Assembly (NCBI RefSeq): GCF_001577835.2
Contig: NC_029521.1
Span: 20,180,470-20,244,469, forward strand
DNA from: Coturnix japonica
Lineage: Eukaryota; Chordata; Aves; Galliformes; Phasianidae
Direction: 5' to 3'
DNA length: 64,000 bases
The notes under the pieces are model-generated. The model was not told where the DNA came from, made no database searches, and saw only the letters and a list, made by a program, of their open reading frames with translations. The translations under genes and the position numbers were made by a program. Position 1 is the stretch's first letter. Every line of letters begins with the position of its first letter. Below, piece by piece: positions 37,991 through 49,900 of the stretch.

Positions 37991-40867
37991 GGGCCCCGCT
38001 GGTGCAGAGGCCGGGCCTCGCCTGCCATGTGCAGCCTTCCTGGGGCTGCAGCTGGAGCTGGGGGCCCAACACAGTGCAGCCCTGCTGCAGCCGGGTGGGG
38101 AGGAAGAAGAGGAGCCGCAGCGGTGCCCAGCCGGGCAGCCCAGCCCTGCCGCTCTGTAATTGCCCTCTGTGTCACGCAGAACACCTGGCTGGCTCTCAGT
38201 GAGCCGCCTGCTGCTCGCTTTGCCCCTCTGACACCCAGCCAGCACGGTGATGGCTTCCACATCACACCACACCCCCATCACAAGTGACACCACTAAGACA
38301 ACACGGCCACAGTGCTCCATTCCCCATTGGGATCATCACACCATGCAGGCTGTTCTCAGTGTGCTGCCTTCAGTCAGAACGCACTTGGTGGGGAGGCTGG
38401 GCTGCTCCCGGTGCTGCCCCTCCTTCGCTCCGAGCCAGAGCAGTGAGATGCAGCCCCATTGCAGGGATTTGGCTCGGTGCCGCCAGTTACAAAACCTCCT
38501 TGTGCTGGGAGCTGGGGATTTATGAAACCCTGTGAAATCCATGCTAATCCAGCATGGTGCCCACCAGCTCACAGCCCCAAGGGGTGCAGGGAGATCCCTT
38601 TAGTTCTGGATGAACCCAGTGCAGGAATGGCACAGCACTCCCCCCTGCACCCTCCAGGCACGGCACAGACCTGGGCACAAGGAGCCAATGGTCATCCTGA
38701 CCAGGCACAGCTCTTGTGAGCCCTGCCAAGCCCATCGCCCTGGGATGAACACACCAGCAGGCACAGAGCGTGGAAGGCACAGGATCCTCTTCCCTTTGAG
38801 ACACTGAGCAAACTTTCCAAAACACCGTTCCTTTGAGCCGGGAGCCAGCAAGGAAAATTACCATTGCAGGATTCGTCTGAGAAAGTTGTAATGTGCCAGA
38901 AGGCAGGGGCACGGCCAGCCCTCCTGCTGTGGATCCTGCGGGCACTTGGGGCTGTTTCTTTTATAGGTGAGGCTTTTCCTCTGGCTCCATACAGCATTGG
39001 GGGGGGGGAACAGGACGCTGCCCCCAACCTCTGCACGCTCCCCCCTGACCCGGTGCCAACGTTTGCAAATGGAAATGGGGATGCTTTGCCCAGGTGCCGG
39101 TTGGCTGCAGGGAGCAGCAGCTGAGTCACGGCAGCCTCCGCCTGCCCTGCTGCCCCAGGGGAAGGCAGGGGAAGCCTTCCCAGCCTGTCCAGACGGACAG
39201 ACAGCACACGGCCAGGGCAGCTCAGCAGCAGGTGGGACAGGAGGGAACAGAAACACTCCGGGGATGAGCAGCGATGGCAGAGATGCAGCCACACGCTGCC
39301 AAATGAAGGGCTGAGACCTCTCCCTCCTGCGCACTGAGCCCGGGCTGCTGCCATCCACACGATTTAAGCAGCAGCCTCGGCAGCACCGTAAATAACCCGC
39401 AAGCGCTGGCAGCCGAAGCTGAGCGCGTACATCACTCTCAGGGTTTTTCTTCGCCTCTGACACTTTGATAGGGGCGAGGGGGTGGGGGAAGGAGAGCGGC
39501 TTCCAAGATTTATGAGCTGGGATTTAAAAATACATCTGCTAGAGAAGAGCTGCAGAGACAGGGAGGAGGGCGGCTGCAAGGCTGCCTTCAGCAAGGCGCA
39601 GCAGGGAGCCGGCAGAGCTGGGAGAGCTGCGTGGCTGTGTCGCAAGCAAAGTGCCTGCAGGGAATGCACTGCGAGTGGTGGCTGTCCGTGCCGTGCATGA
39701 CAAGGCTCCTGTGGAACCTGAGGTAGGGGCAACAAATCAGGCGCTAAAATCCCTCCGGCCCTATGGCAACGTCAGCAGTTATGTGGAGCTATAGGGCTCT
39801 CAGCTCCCCTCGCCTGCAGCTTCTCCCCATCCCCAAGAGGACCATCCATCCACCTTCCCATGGCTCCCGGCCTCCTCTGGGCACACAGCCCTTTGTTCAG
39901 AGACGAGGCGTGTAGCTGGGATGGAGCTGAGACATCTCCTCGGTGGGGAATCACGGGTCAGATAATGAAGCCGAGTGGACATCAGGAAGAATCACTGCGA
40001 TATCCGAGTGCTTGGCCTTACAGGCACTGCCCCAGTGGGGTGCTGCACAGTGAGCGGCTCAGAAAGGCTGCCCAATCCCCAGCAACATTTAAAAGTAATT
40101 TAGCCTGAGCAACAACGATGCTCAAAGCAAGTATTTGTCTGCTGAGACAAAATGAGCTATTTCAGTCTCGCCTCTGGTTTTCGTTTTCTTTTCAAGTCAG
40201 AGGACTGGCAATGCTGAGCCCAGGCCTTCCCACACAGCCCGCAGCTCCCTCCCTTCTCTGGAGCGATTCTGTGAGCACACAGGACAGTCCCAAGGGTCAC
40301 AGCCCTGCTGAGGGCGATGCTTTGCCATGGAAACATCTCCTCTTAACAACACATCTATCAGCACGTGTCCCAAATGCAGCCAGGCCTCCATGACGTGGTG
40401 GATTTTGTTTCCACCTGAGGAAGACGGCAGCCATACCCTCTGTGTGCTGTTTGTTAAAGTTCTGGGGTAGCCCATGGAAAGGATGGCAGAGGAGCCTTGG
40501 GCATGTGCTGTGTGGACATGAAACTTTCCAAACACAGGCTTTGCAGCTCATTGCAATATCTCTGCAGCCTTCTGTCTGCATCTCACCTCTACCTCTGCTG
40601 CTTAACCAAGTTAATGTATTCCAAAGCCTGATGGTTTTCCCCCTACGCAGCCGGATTTGGGTAAGTTACGCCGAGATGCCTCACTCACAAACAGCCTTTG
40701 TCCTGAGGTGTTTATGGACTGGGCAGCATTCATCACATCCCGGTGTTAAAGCACATCTCCTATTACATGACTGTGTAAATTGGGGCTTCTTAAGAGTCAG
40801 CTGAATTCCTTTGATTCATGTCCATGCATATCCATACAGCTAATTTACCTTTATAAACAACAAGGGG

Positions 40868-40903
40868 GAAAAAAAAAAGAGAAGAAAAAAAAAAAAAAAA
40901 GAG
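40868..40903. repeat. A-rich tract
   Basis: Two poly-A runs (about 10 and 17) split by GAGAAG. No retroposon body or target-site duplication was recognised next to it. Confidence 0.8.
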
Positions 40904-41329
40904 GAGGGAGCTATTAAAGGCAGTGTCAAAGCCAGCGAAGCACACACCGCAGGGCTGGGTTAATGAGCAGCCGGAGCCGCTGTCCCAGCAGGGCTGACTC
41001 AGCCCAGCAGCCTGAGCAGGCAGCTCCTGGGCACCCACAGCTGCTGGGGGCTGTGGGGCTGCATGCAGCCTGTGACACCGGGGCTTCTCACAGCCATGGC
41101 ACATGCGTGGCCACAGCCAGCCCTCCCGCTGCACTTCAGGGGGAAAAAAGCCAACTCGGGATGCAGTGCTATGCATACAGGAGGCATCGATTTTGTACGG
41201 CACGCCAAGGCCGCTCTGTGCGCATCGCGTGACCGGCCGAGCACGCAGCGTCCCCCTGCCTGCCAGCCAATGTCACCAGCAGCTCCCTGCAAGGACACTT
41301 CCAAGGCGAGGGAGCGGGGATCTATACCA

Positions 41330-41720
41330 GACACCCGTCATCGTCGTTTATTCTCGTCATTTCTGACCCTCGGGGTAGGAAGAACATCAGAGCACTGCGG
41401 GCACGAAACAACAAGCTTTGTAGGTCATATCAGCGTGCTAAGCCCCATTAGGAACCGCAGCACGAAGCATGAATAATACTCCTTTTATTCCACCATATAC
41501 CTCAACGCCCTTTGAATAAATGTAAATGGTTATTTACGGACAGGGTTTGTGTGGCACGTCTGCCTGCGAACACAGGACTCCAGCGGAGCTGGAGCAATAA
41601 GTTTGCTATCTCCCCTACATACAAGTCAGGGTAACCGCAGCGCTGATAGGATTAGCGATTGCCCAAGGGATCCCTGGCAAAAGAGCAGCGGGAGAGCGCA
41701 GTAAATCTTGCACGAGTGGA
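41330..41720. promoter_or_regulatory. Candidate conserved noncoding element E
   Basis: A 390-base AT-leaning, non-repetitive patch with CG dinucleotides preserved inside AT-rich sequence (CATCGTCGTTTATTCTCGTC) plus GCATGAATAATA, TGAATAAATGTAAATGG and TTATTTACGG. Retained CpGs in otherwise AT-rich noncoding DNA suggest constraint. Not tested. Confidence 0.3.
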
Positions 41721-44700
41721 TTTCTGCGCTGCCCATTAGCCTGGAGCTGCAGAGCAGCAGCCCTGCCATGCCAGGCTCTCCAAAGGACAGCGAGGCAGCA
41801 GAAACTTTGACAGATGCAGCGTCGGGACCTTCAAGAAGCAACTGGGTCATTTCTGAAAAGCAGCGCTCAGGCCAACCCACACAGCTTCCCTTCGAGCCTT
41901 TCAGCAATAACTGCATCGATTGCCAAAAATTATCTGATAAAGCAAAGCCAGGGAGAGACGCAGTGAGTCATTTCCCCCCCCAGCGCATTAACTCCCTTTT
42001 GTCTTTGCCACGGCTGGAGCAGGCCGAGGTTGCCCCCAAGAGGCAAACCCGACACAGCAGATACAGAGGGAAATAAACTGTCCCGAAGGTACACCATGGG
42101 GAAGGCTTCAAATCCAGTCTCACATCCCCTTGTTTTTGCTTCTCTGCCAGCCGACATCATCTATGGGATGGGGTGGGAGGTGGGATTGGCTCCCTGTCCC
42201 ACACACTGCAGGGCACAGCCTGGAAGCTCTCAGCCAGGGATGGCTGCTTTCATTTCACAGACCCTGATGGGTTTTTNTGAATATCTCTGCTTTCAGCCTC
42301 CACAACATCCCGAGGCAAGAAGGTCCCCAGCTCCACCGTCTCCTTTTGTTCACTTTGAGCCTTCGTGCTAATAAAAGAACTACAGAGTCTGAAGCCAAAT
42401 TACAGAGCAGCACTGAATAACTTCACTCTATTCACCCATTTTCAGGCCATTTGACTGGAGAGCTCTCCATCCATCTCACTTTCCAACATTACAACTATTA
42501 TCTATTTCCCAGCTGATGAGATGCAGCCTGCAGACGACGGCAGCTTGCTTTGTTCCTCCCCTATACACACACAGGCTCCATCCCAGAGGGCTGAACCCAG
42601 ACAGGGCTGTAACCTTGGCTCTGACACAGCTGGAGCTGCTCTACAAGACATGGGCAGCTGGAGCATCCCAGCTGTGAGGAGTGGGGGTGACTTACTGCTC
42701 CATGCTGGGCTCCTGGCGGGTCCCCCCGCACCACCCCGCATCCCCAGCTTACGGTCAGCTCCCCGACAGAGGTGACATCTCCAGGACGGCCGCCGCGCTC
42801 GCTCCTGCCAGGCTCTTAATTACAAGGAAGGCTGACACGGCTCCTCAGCAAACAGCATCTGCGTTCTGCAGGGAAAAACAGAATGAGGGCAAAGGAAAAA
42901 AACGGGCTAATAGGAAGAGAAAATCAACCAGAATGAGAAACAACGCTGTGCCGTGCAAACTTTACCTTAACAATGCTGGAGCCCAAATACTGACTAAATA
43001 GGTTAGTGCTCGGGGGAGGCAGGCAGTGCTCCACGGCTACGTAAGAGAAGCGAGATGTGGCACAGCACCTGAGCAGCTTCACCTGCCAGGCCTCCCTCCG
43101 GCTGGGTGTGGGGCAAAGCGTGTGGATTCAGTTTCCAGCATGCAGATCAGCTCTGTGAGCCTGAGGAGCCCACAGCTGCCCCACATGATTTACGCTGCCT
43201 TTATAAAGCCTGCAGCGTGAAGACAGCACCAAACTTAATGCCTGGCCTTCTTCTTCCCAGTGCTGAGCCTGTCAGCTTTAAGCTGATATTTTTATTCCAG
43301 TAAGAGCCCAGCGGTCAGCTCAGAGGGGATGGACCTCCTGATACTGCCCAAGCCGCAGGGGGCAGGACCTCCACCTCTAAGCAGGCTTTGAGAAAAGAGC
43401 TGGAATTAAGTGGCAAAGCCCTCAAGCCTTTAAGCTGTCCCCCAGCACCCAGCAGTCACAACTGAAGGACTCTCACCCAGCAGTCCCGAAGCAGCATTGC
43501 TGTTATTTACCCCGCAGGACGGAAGGAGCGTGGCTCACCCGGCTTCTAGCAGCTGCAGCAGCGAGTGTGAGCCCAGAGGAAGACACGGGGATCAGGGTGT
43601 GTGCCAGTGGCCCCATTTCCTACGGTCGGGAGCCCTCCTCCACACATCACATGGGGTAAAGCCACCTCGGGCGGCCCCGGGCTGCTGGCAGAGCCTGGAC
43701 CGCCTCGATGACGGACGCTGGAAGGATTCCAGCCGAGCTGCCACCTCCTCCCTTATTACCTCCCTGCAGGGAGGGGGCAGGGAGGCTGGAAGAGATGAAG
43801 GTGCTGCTCACCGGGCTGAGGGAGACATCCAAAGAGCTGCAACGCGTCTGAATGCAGCTTAAAGGCAACCTGAACACACATCTGGACCGGCAGCGCTCAC
43901 AGCAGGCGGGGGGAGCAGCTTTCAGCACCCACGGCACAGGATCAAGGCAGGAAGACGGGAATGTTTTCCCTCTGTCACCACCCAGCGCCGCTCCTGATAG
44001 CAGGTAAAGAGCTCCCTTTCAAATCCCTGACTACAAAGACCAAGAAATGCCGGCTGAAAGAAGTCAGACAAAACTAAAAGCGCCTCGCTGAGGACCAGCC
44101 CTTCGAGGAATTTACTTTCCCTCGGAGCCTTCCCGGCAGCAGCCCAGGCCGTTCCTCGGCACGGAAAGTCCTTTTCAACACCAGATAAGGAGGGGCCCCA
44201 TCAGTTCAGCTGGCAAAACATCCACAAGGCAGAACATGAAGGCGTTTGGCAGCCCAGGGGAAGACGGGAAAACTCGCAATCCGAACATCACTGAGAGCAT
44301 TCGGATAATATAAACCACAAGGCACGAGCTAAATGCGGCCGCCTGACCTCCTGCAGCCCTTAACTGGGTTCTGTACAGCATTTCTGAATCCCCCTCCATT
44401 ACCCAGTATCACACAGGACTGGGAGGAGGTGAGATGTGCCTATGGCTTTGCAGACAGGTTTCTTCAACTTCAAAACAAGCTTTTTCTTATTTTTAAAGCC
44501 ATAGAGAGGTTTGTCAGGGGGAGGGGGGGGGGAAGGAAGAAAAAAGCAAAGCCACAAATGTCTATTTTATAGCCCACTTTTAATTTCTTTTTGTCTGTGA
44601 TTACTGCAATAAAGTACACCTAATTGCCCATGAAACGAGATAACATGATTCTTAATACAACCAACACCATATCAAAAAGATAAACCTCAGTGCAAAAACG

Positions 44701-45235
44701 CTTATCTGAAAACAACCGAAGTAGTTAAGAAGTGTAGTGTGCAAACAGCCTTTTGCAATGCACGTAACTTGTGGCTGGGGGCCAGTGAGTGAGAGGGTGA
44801 AACAAGATGGCTGCAGGTTTGCTGGGCCATTCCTCGGGTCCCAGGGCAGCACCCAGCTCAGCAGCCCCTTGTAAGACACTGCAGTGATGCTTTGGTTTCA
44901 CCTCTGCAGGGACTGGATGAGCTCCAGTTCAACCAAGGTCCAGGTGGAGCAAGGCAGGGGGGATTGGTGCTCAGTTACAGCCAGACGGAAGGGAGTCCAG
45001 ACAAAGAGGGAGGGGGAGAGAGGCAAAACACCACAATGTATACACAGGCATCGAGCATGAAAACACAGAACTGGCAGAGCTAAGAATTGCTTCAGGACTT
45101 TCTCCATTTATAGTAAGCGAATCAGCTGTGAAACTACACGCTGCAGGAAGGCCCGGGTGGGACCTGCAGCCATTTCCTTGCACAGAGGTTGATGTGCTGA
45201 CTCTGCACAGAGATGCTGCATTAGAAAAGATGGGT

Positions 45236-45241
45236 TTTATT
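45236..45241 (-). terminator. SLF2: Putative SLF2 polyadenylation signal
   Basis: AATAAA on the minus strand about 1.75 kb past the SLF2 stop. The intervening AT-rich sequence has no other exon and reads as a long 3' UTR. Nearer weaker variants exist, so the assignment is uncertain. Confidence 0.4.
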
Positions 45242-46987
45242 TCCTCCTTGGTCTATTAAATAAAAGTAAATATCAAAGTTGTTATTTAGTACAGAAAAAA
45301 AAGAAAAATCCCCAGCACTTTCAAGGTGCTCCAAACTGCAATACAAGGAACAAAGAAAGACACGGATCTAAACCTCACCCCCTTCCTTCTCCAAAATATA
45401 CAGGACCACAGATACAATTTTACACACACGGTAAGAAAATATATACACATTAAAGTGAACTTGGTCTGTACTTTTACAAACTGTATACAACGTCAGTGAG
45501 AAAGCGATAAAAACATTAATAAAATCACGTACAACATAGTCAACACAGGAAGCAACTGCTACCAGAGGGAAGGTCGTCACACAGGGAACGATGGGCAGAG
45601 AATGGCGTTGGCGTACCTGTACATCACCACATCACTTCTGTTTTCAGTCTAAGACAGTCCTGTTGTCAAACAAAGATTTCCTTTGAGGTAGATTCGACCA
45701 GTTCTGAAACTACACGCTGGAACACAAGGATTAAAAAAGGGACTTCTTTGTGCCCTCGGGTAAGGATGGACGCAGCACTTGGTGGGACTAAGAGAAGTTA
45801 AGAGCAACCCTGGGAAGGGTACGGAGATGCTGCAGACTTCACCTAAGCCCCACACATTTGAAAGGAAAGACAAAACACCGAATGGGAATCGCCACCAAAA
45901 TGCCCTCCCTGGAGGCAGGGTCCCACCTCGAGCAGCTCCTTTACACACAACATGCAGACTTAAGATTTAACTTTAATTTTAATCTTATTTTACATTCCCG
46001 TCGAGTTGTAGGAAGTTCACTGTACAAGATAAGACAGGCCGTTCTACAAAGATTAAAAGGAAATAATACTCTAAAACGCACATGTAATAGTATTAAAAAC
46101 CTGTGCTTTCCACTTGGTATTCTACCCAACACTTTAACTTCCTGTTCACACCTACCACAGACAAAACACAGTGCACCATTTAAATGATGGCACTTCCTGT
46201 GCAGTCACATTCACTGCATAAATAGTGCCCAAAGGTGAGGAAGTCCAAACAAATGCACTGCAGTAACAGTGAATGCTGTTTTGTTATGTGCAGTAAGTTC
46301 TGCTTTCTTATTTGTTAGAAGACATGAGAGCAAAGCAGCATCCACTCATACTGCATGGGCACAGCCTCTCCAGCTGTCTCCACCCTCAAGAGAACACAAC
46401 ATCCCCATCACTCGTGCACGTCACTGCCATATTTTATTATTTAGAGACACTGGATGGTCATGCCCATTAATCTTGCTTTGCAGCTCAACGTGTGTGGGCA
46501 GCTGTTATTCAGATCGATAGTGAAACACTTCCTCACCTGCTTACAACAGAGAAGGTCTAATACTGTTTCTAGCCTCATATTTCCTATCACAGGGCAGTTC
46601 TTTCCCAGCTATCTCAAAGCAATACTTACATAAGTGTGAGCTGGCAAGAAAACCGACACACGCATTTTCCAAAGACACGTCACGATTGACAATGGAAATA
46701 AGAAAACTTCCTTCAACTTTCAGTGTGATAAAATGCAATGCAGACAGAGCTATAGAAACAGCTGCTGCTTCAGTTCACCCACTTTCAGAAAGTACCACAT
46801 TCATATTAAAAGCAATGCCAATCACATTGGATCACCGTTTTTTTCATATCTGCTTGAACCAAGCGGAGGTTCTAATTCAGGCGACCAGTAAACTCTTGCC
46901 TTCTGATCAAGGTGAAGCGCTGCTCCTTCGACACATCCCTTGGTTTCAGCTATTTCCTTTCGTTATTCCCCTGATCTAGGTGAGATG

Positions 46988-49900
46988 TCACGAATGTGGC
47001 TCCCAGAAGTCATGCAGCTTTCCCTGAAGAGCAGAAACAAAATAGGAAACTCAAAACAAACCACCAGACACTGAAGTGAGAAGAGCAGGCAACTGCTTAG
47101 CATGAGATCCCCACATCAGTTTGCAAGTCCCTACAATGTTATTTGTAAACACTTGGAGGTTTCCCCATATGCGAATCAAACCCAAATATCTCTATAAGAG
47201 TTGCATTGTTACCAGCTTTCATCATCTGCTAAATAACCCCTGCAACCACATCTGCCACCTAATTCACCTTGCTTCCTGTAGCAGGAAACCTTGGATACAA
47301 CAGGTGATGCCTTCTTTTGAATACTGCTTCGACTGATCAAAATGCTTTAGAGACAAACGTTTCATTACACAGTTTTTAATTGAAATCAGTACTGAGGGTA
47401 TACACGTAATTTAAACTTCCTGTTAGAAATTCACTGTATTACAAAGTATTAGAGGGTTTTGAAGAGTGATCCCCATCATCTCACAGAATTAGATTGGAGG
47501 GGCTGTGTTCATCAAGAGCTGCTGAACAGATGTGCTTGGAGCACTGGACTGGAGTAGCCTCCAAGTCAAACTGCCAGACAATAGCAGGAAGTGCCTCGCT
47601 GCATTCCTGCCCCACTCAAAAGTCCCTTCTGAAGCATCTGCTAATGACTGTAATCAGAGACAGGCCCTGCAACTTGACTCAGTATTCGCACTTCAGGTGT
47701 TACATAAACCATTTATGAGAACAGCACTTCTGAGGATAAAAGTGATATCTCTGTTTTACCGAAAGCCAGAATTATAACTGAAGAATATGAACATAAAAAT
47801 GTTTCATTACGTTACCTGAGTAAGCCGACTGTTTTGTATCAGATCTTGCCATCTGCCATATATCCTAGCAACTAAGTCTTTTACCTGTAAATTCAGATTG
47901 CTTAGTTTAGCTGCTTAAAATAAGTCAAAAATTAGAGTCACCAGCACCACCCAAAACAGAAACCCAACACTCGAGGCTCTCTGGGAGGGAACAGTCTGAC
48001 AGCAGGCAGAGAGCATCACCACCTCAACTCCAAGGAGACCCCCAGAGCTCAGGTACCTTCACAAACATGTGATCTCCCCTGTTAAGTACCTGGAATCACC
48101 ACACAAGCCTCCAAAAACCCATCCCAGCTGCTGTTAAGTTAGGTTTGTGACACGGGTCTTGTTTCTAACTAGAAAAGGTGCCTGCCAATGCAATCACAGA
48201 AGCCAAGGATTGCGATCCCCAAATGAATTCCTTATACAAAAAACTGTTGTTTTTTCCTTAGAGCCAAATACAAGCAGGTGTGAAATACAAGAGCTACAAG
48301 AGCTGAAATTTGCTCTGTGTTCAATGTAAAAACCAGCACAGTGGTGTATTCTGATAGCTACTGCAGTACTACAATGAAAAAACAGAAATAGCAGCAGGGA
48401 GAAACAGAGCAAGGTTATCCTCTCCCAGTGCCTGGATAACAGAAACAGAATAGGCAGGGATCTGAGATTCGAGGCAAGATTCATTAACTTGTTGAAAGGA
48501 TCCTTGCTCTAACCCATCTGGCTGAATAAAAACCCTCAGCCTCCTTGAGAGTTATGAATACACAGCTGCAAACGTCTGACGTAAGGCTAAAGAAGGCAAT
48601 TTTCAAAGCTGAGATCAGATTCAGCTTGCTATGACAACATGCAGAGCATGAAAGTCACAAAGTTAGGACTACCATTAGCAAACTACACACCACAAAGCAA
48701 ATGAAAGGCAATTAGCCAAGCTTGATGCTACACCACATACAGTGTGGGTATAAACACACAACATTTTAACAACTAATTTAACTATGTTGTATGTATATAT
48801 TTGAATATGTATGTATATATTTTGAAAATAAAGGGGACACAAAACAGCCCAATTTCTTCTGCCCCCTGAATCCAGTTTTGCACGTTGCCTCCACACTTGG
48901 AAGTGCAAGACTGATTCCTGTCAGTTATCAGAGGTTGTCAGGGGAGAGAAAAGGAGCAACTCTGTTGGTCTGAAAGTTGAGATGCCTTCCTAAGAGGAAG
49001 ACAAGCTCACATCTTGTTGTCACCAAAGAGTATTTTCAGTGCATTAAAACAGATCAGCACTTACGTGTACAGACAGACCAGGAAAAGTAAATATGTGAGG
49101 AAGTCTTAGAGCTTGCACTGTTGAGATGAGGGAACAACATTAGAAAAGACCAAATGAAAGTAATGAGAAAAGGTGTCTTACCTTTGTTCGATAGAACAGC
49201 CTTGCATCTTCCCTAATATCACATTTTATGTGCTTATCTAAGGTACCACAAAGCTTCAGTAAGTGTTGCTAAATAAAGATAAGAAATATACAGCTGTTTA
49301 AATGTTGAAACTAAAATACCTACTTCAAATATTTATTTCAATGTAAAAAAAGAAGCATGTGCTATAAACTGAAGTTTTCTTTAAACTAGGAAGTAAGGAA
49401 AAAGAAAGAAAACGGGATTACAAGATCCTGTATCAGCTGTTGTTATGCATCTGGCTTAAAAGTTCTACTAGTTTAAATAACCTCTTTAGTAACCATGATT
49501 CAGGTAATTTCCTTTCACAGTCCATCAGAATTAACTGAGCAGGTAAAACACACACAGGGTTTATGCACTGATCCTTTTACTTCTCTTTATACTTCTGATG
49601 GCTTTAACAACACTGTTTTGCAACTCCACAATCCCCAATAACAGCTCCAAGATCTCCTACATTGTGTGGATTTCATGCTAAAATCCCTGCTCTTAATCTC
49701 TCACTATCCTGCTGTAAGGAGGCTGCACTCTCTAAGCAAAACACAATACAATTCCACTTAAATGTTTTCAGGTGCCTCAATGACAACTCACCCCATCCAA
49801 CAGATGTCTAACCTCCGAGATATCTAGCTACTATCCAATGCCACCCCAATCTCACATCACATATTCAAGAAGATACTATTTCTTCATCAAGAAATTCAGA

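Larger units (their letters stand above)
37151..45215. other. SEMA4G-SLF2 intergenic region
   Basis: Roughly 8 kb without a gene I can support. It holds a pentanucleotide array (37699-37738), an A-rich tract (40868-40903), one unknown base (N at 42277), and AT-rich patches at about 37855-37990, 39355-39545 (with a TCF-like CTTTGATA) and 41330-41720 that look non-repetitive. GC content falls steadily toward SLF2. Open frames here are short and lack coding character. Confidence 0.6.

Noticed and set aside
39960-40110. Possible CR1-like remnant
   Set aside because: A few words resemble CR1 (GGACATCAGGAAGAATCACT), but there is no recognisable 3' end; too weak to call.
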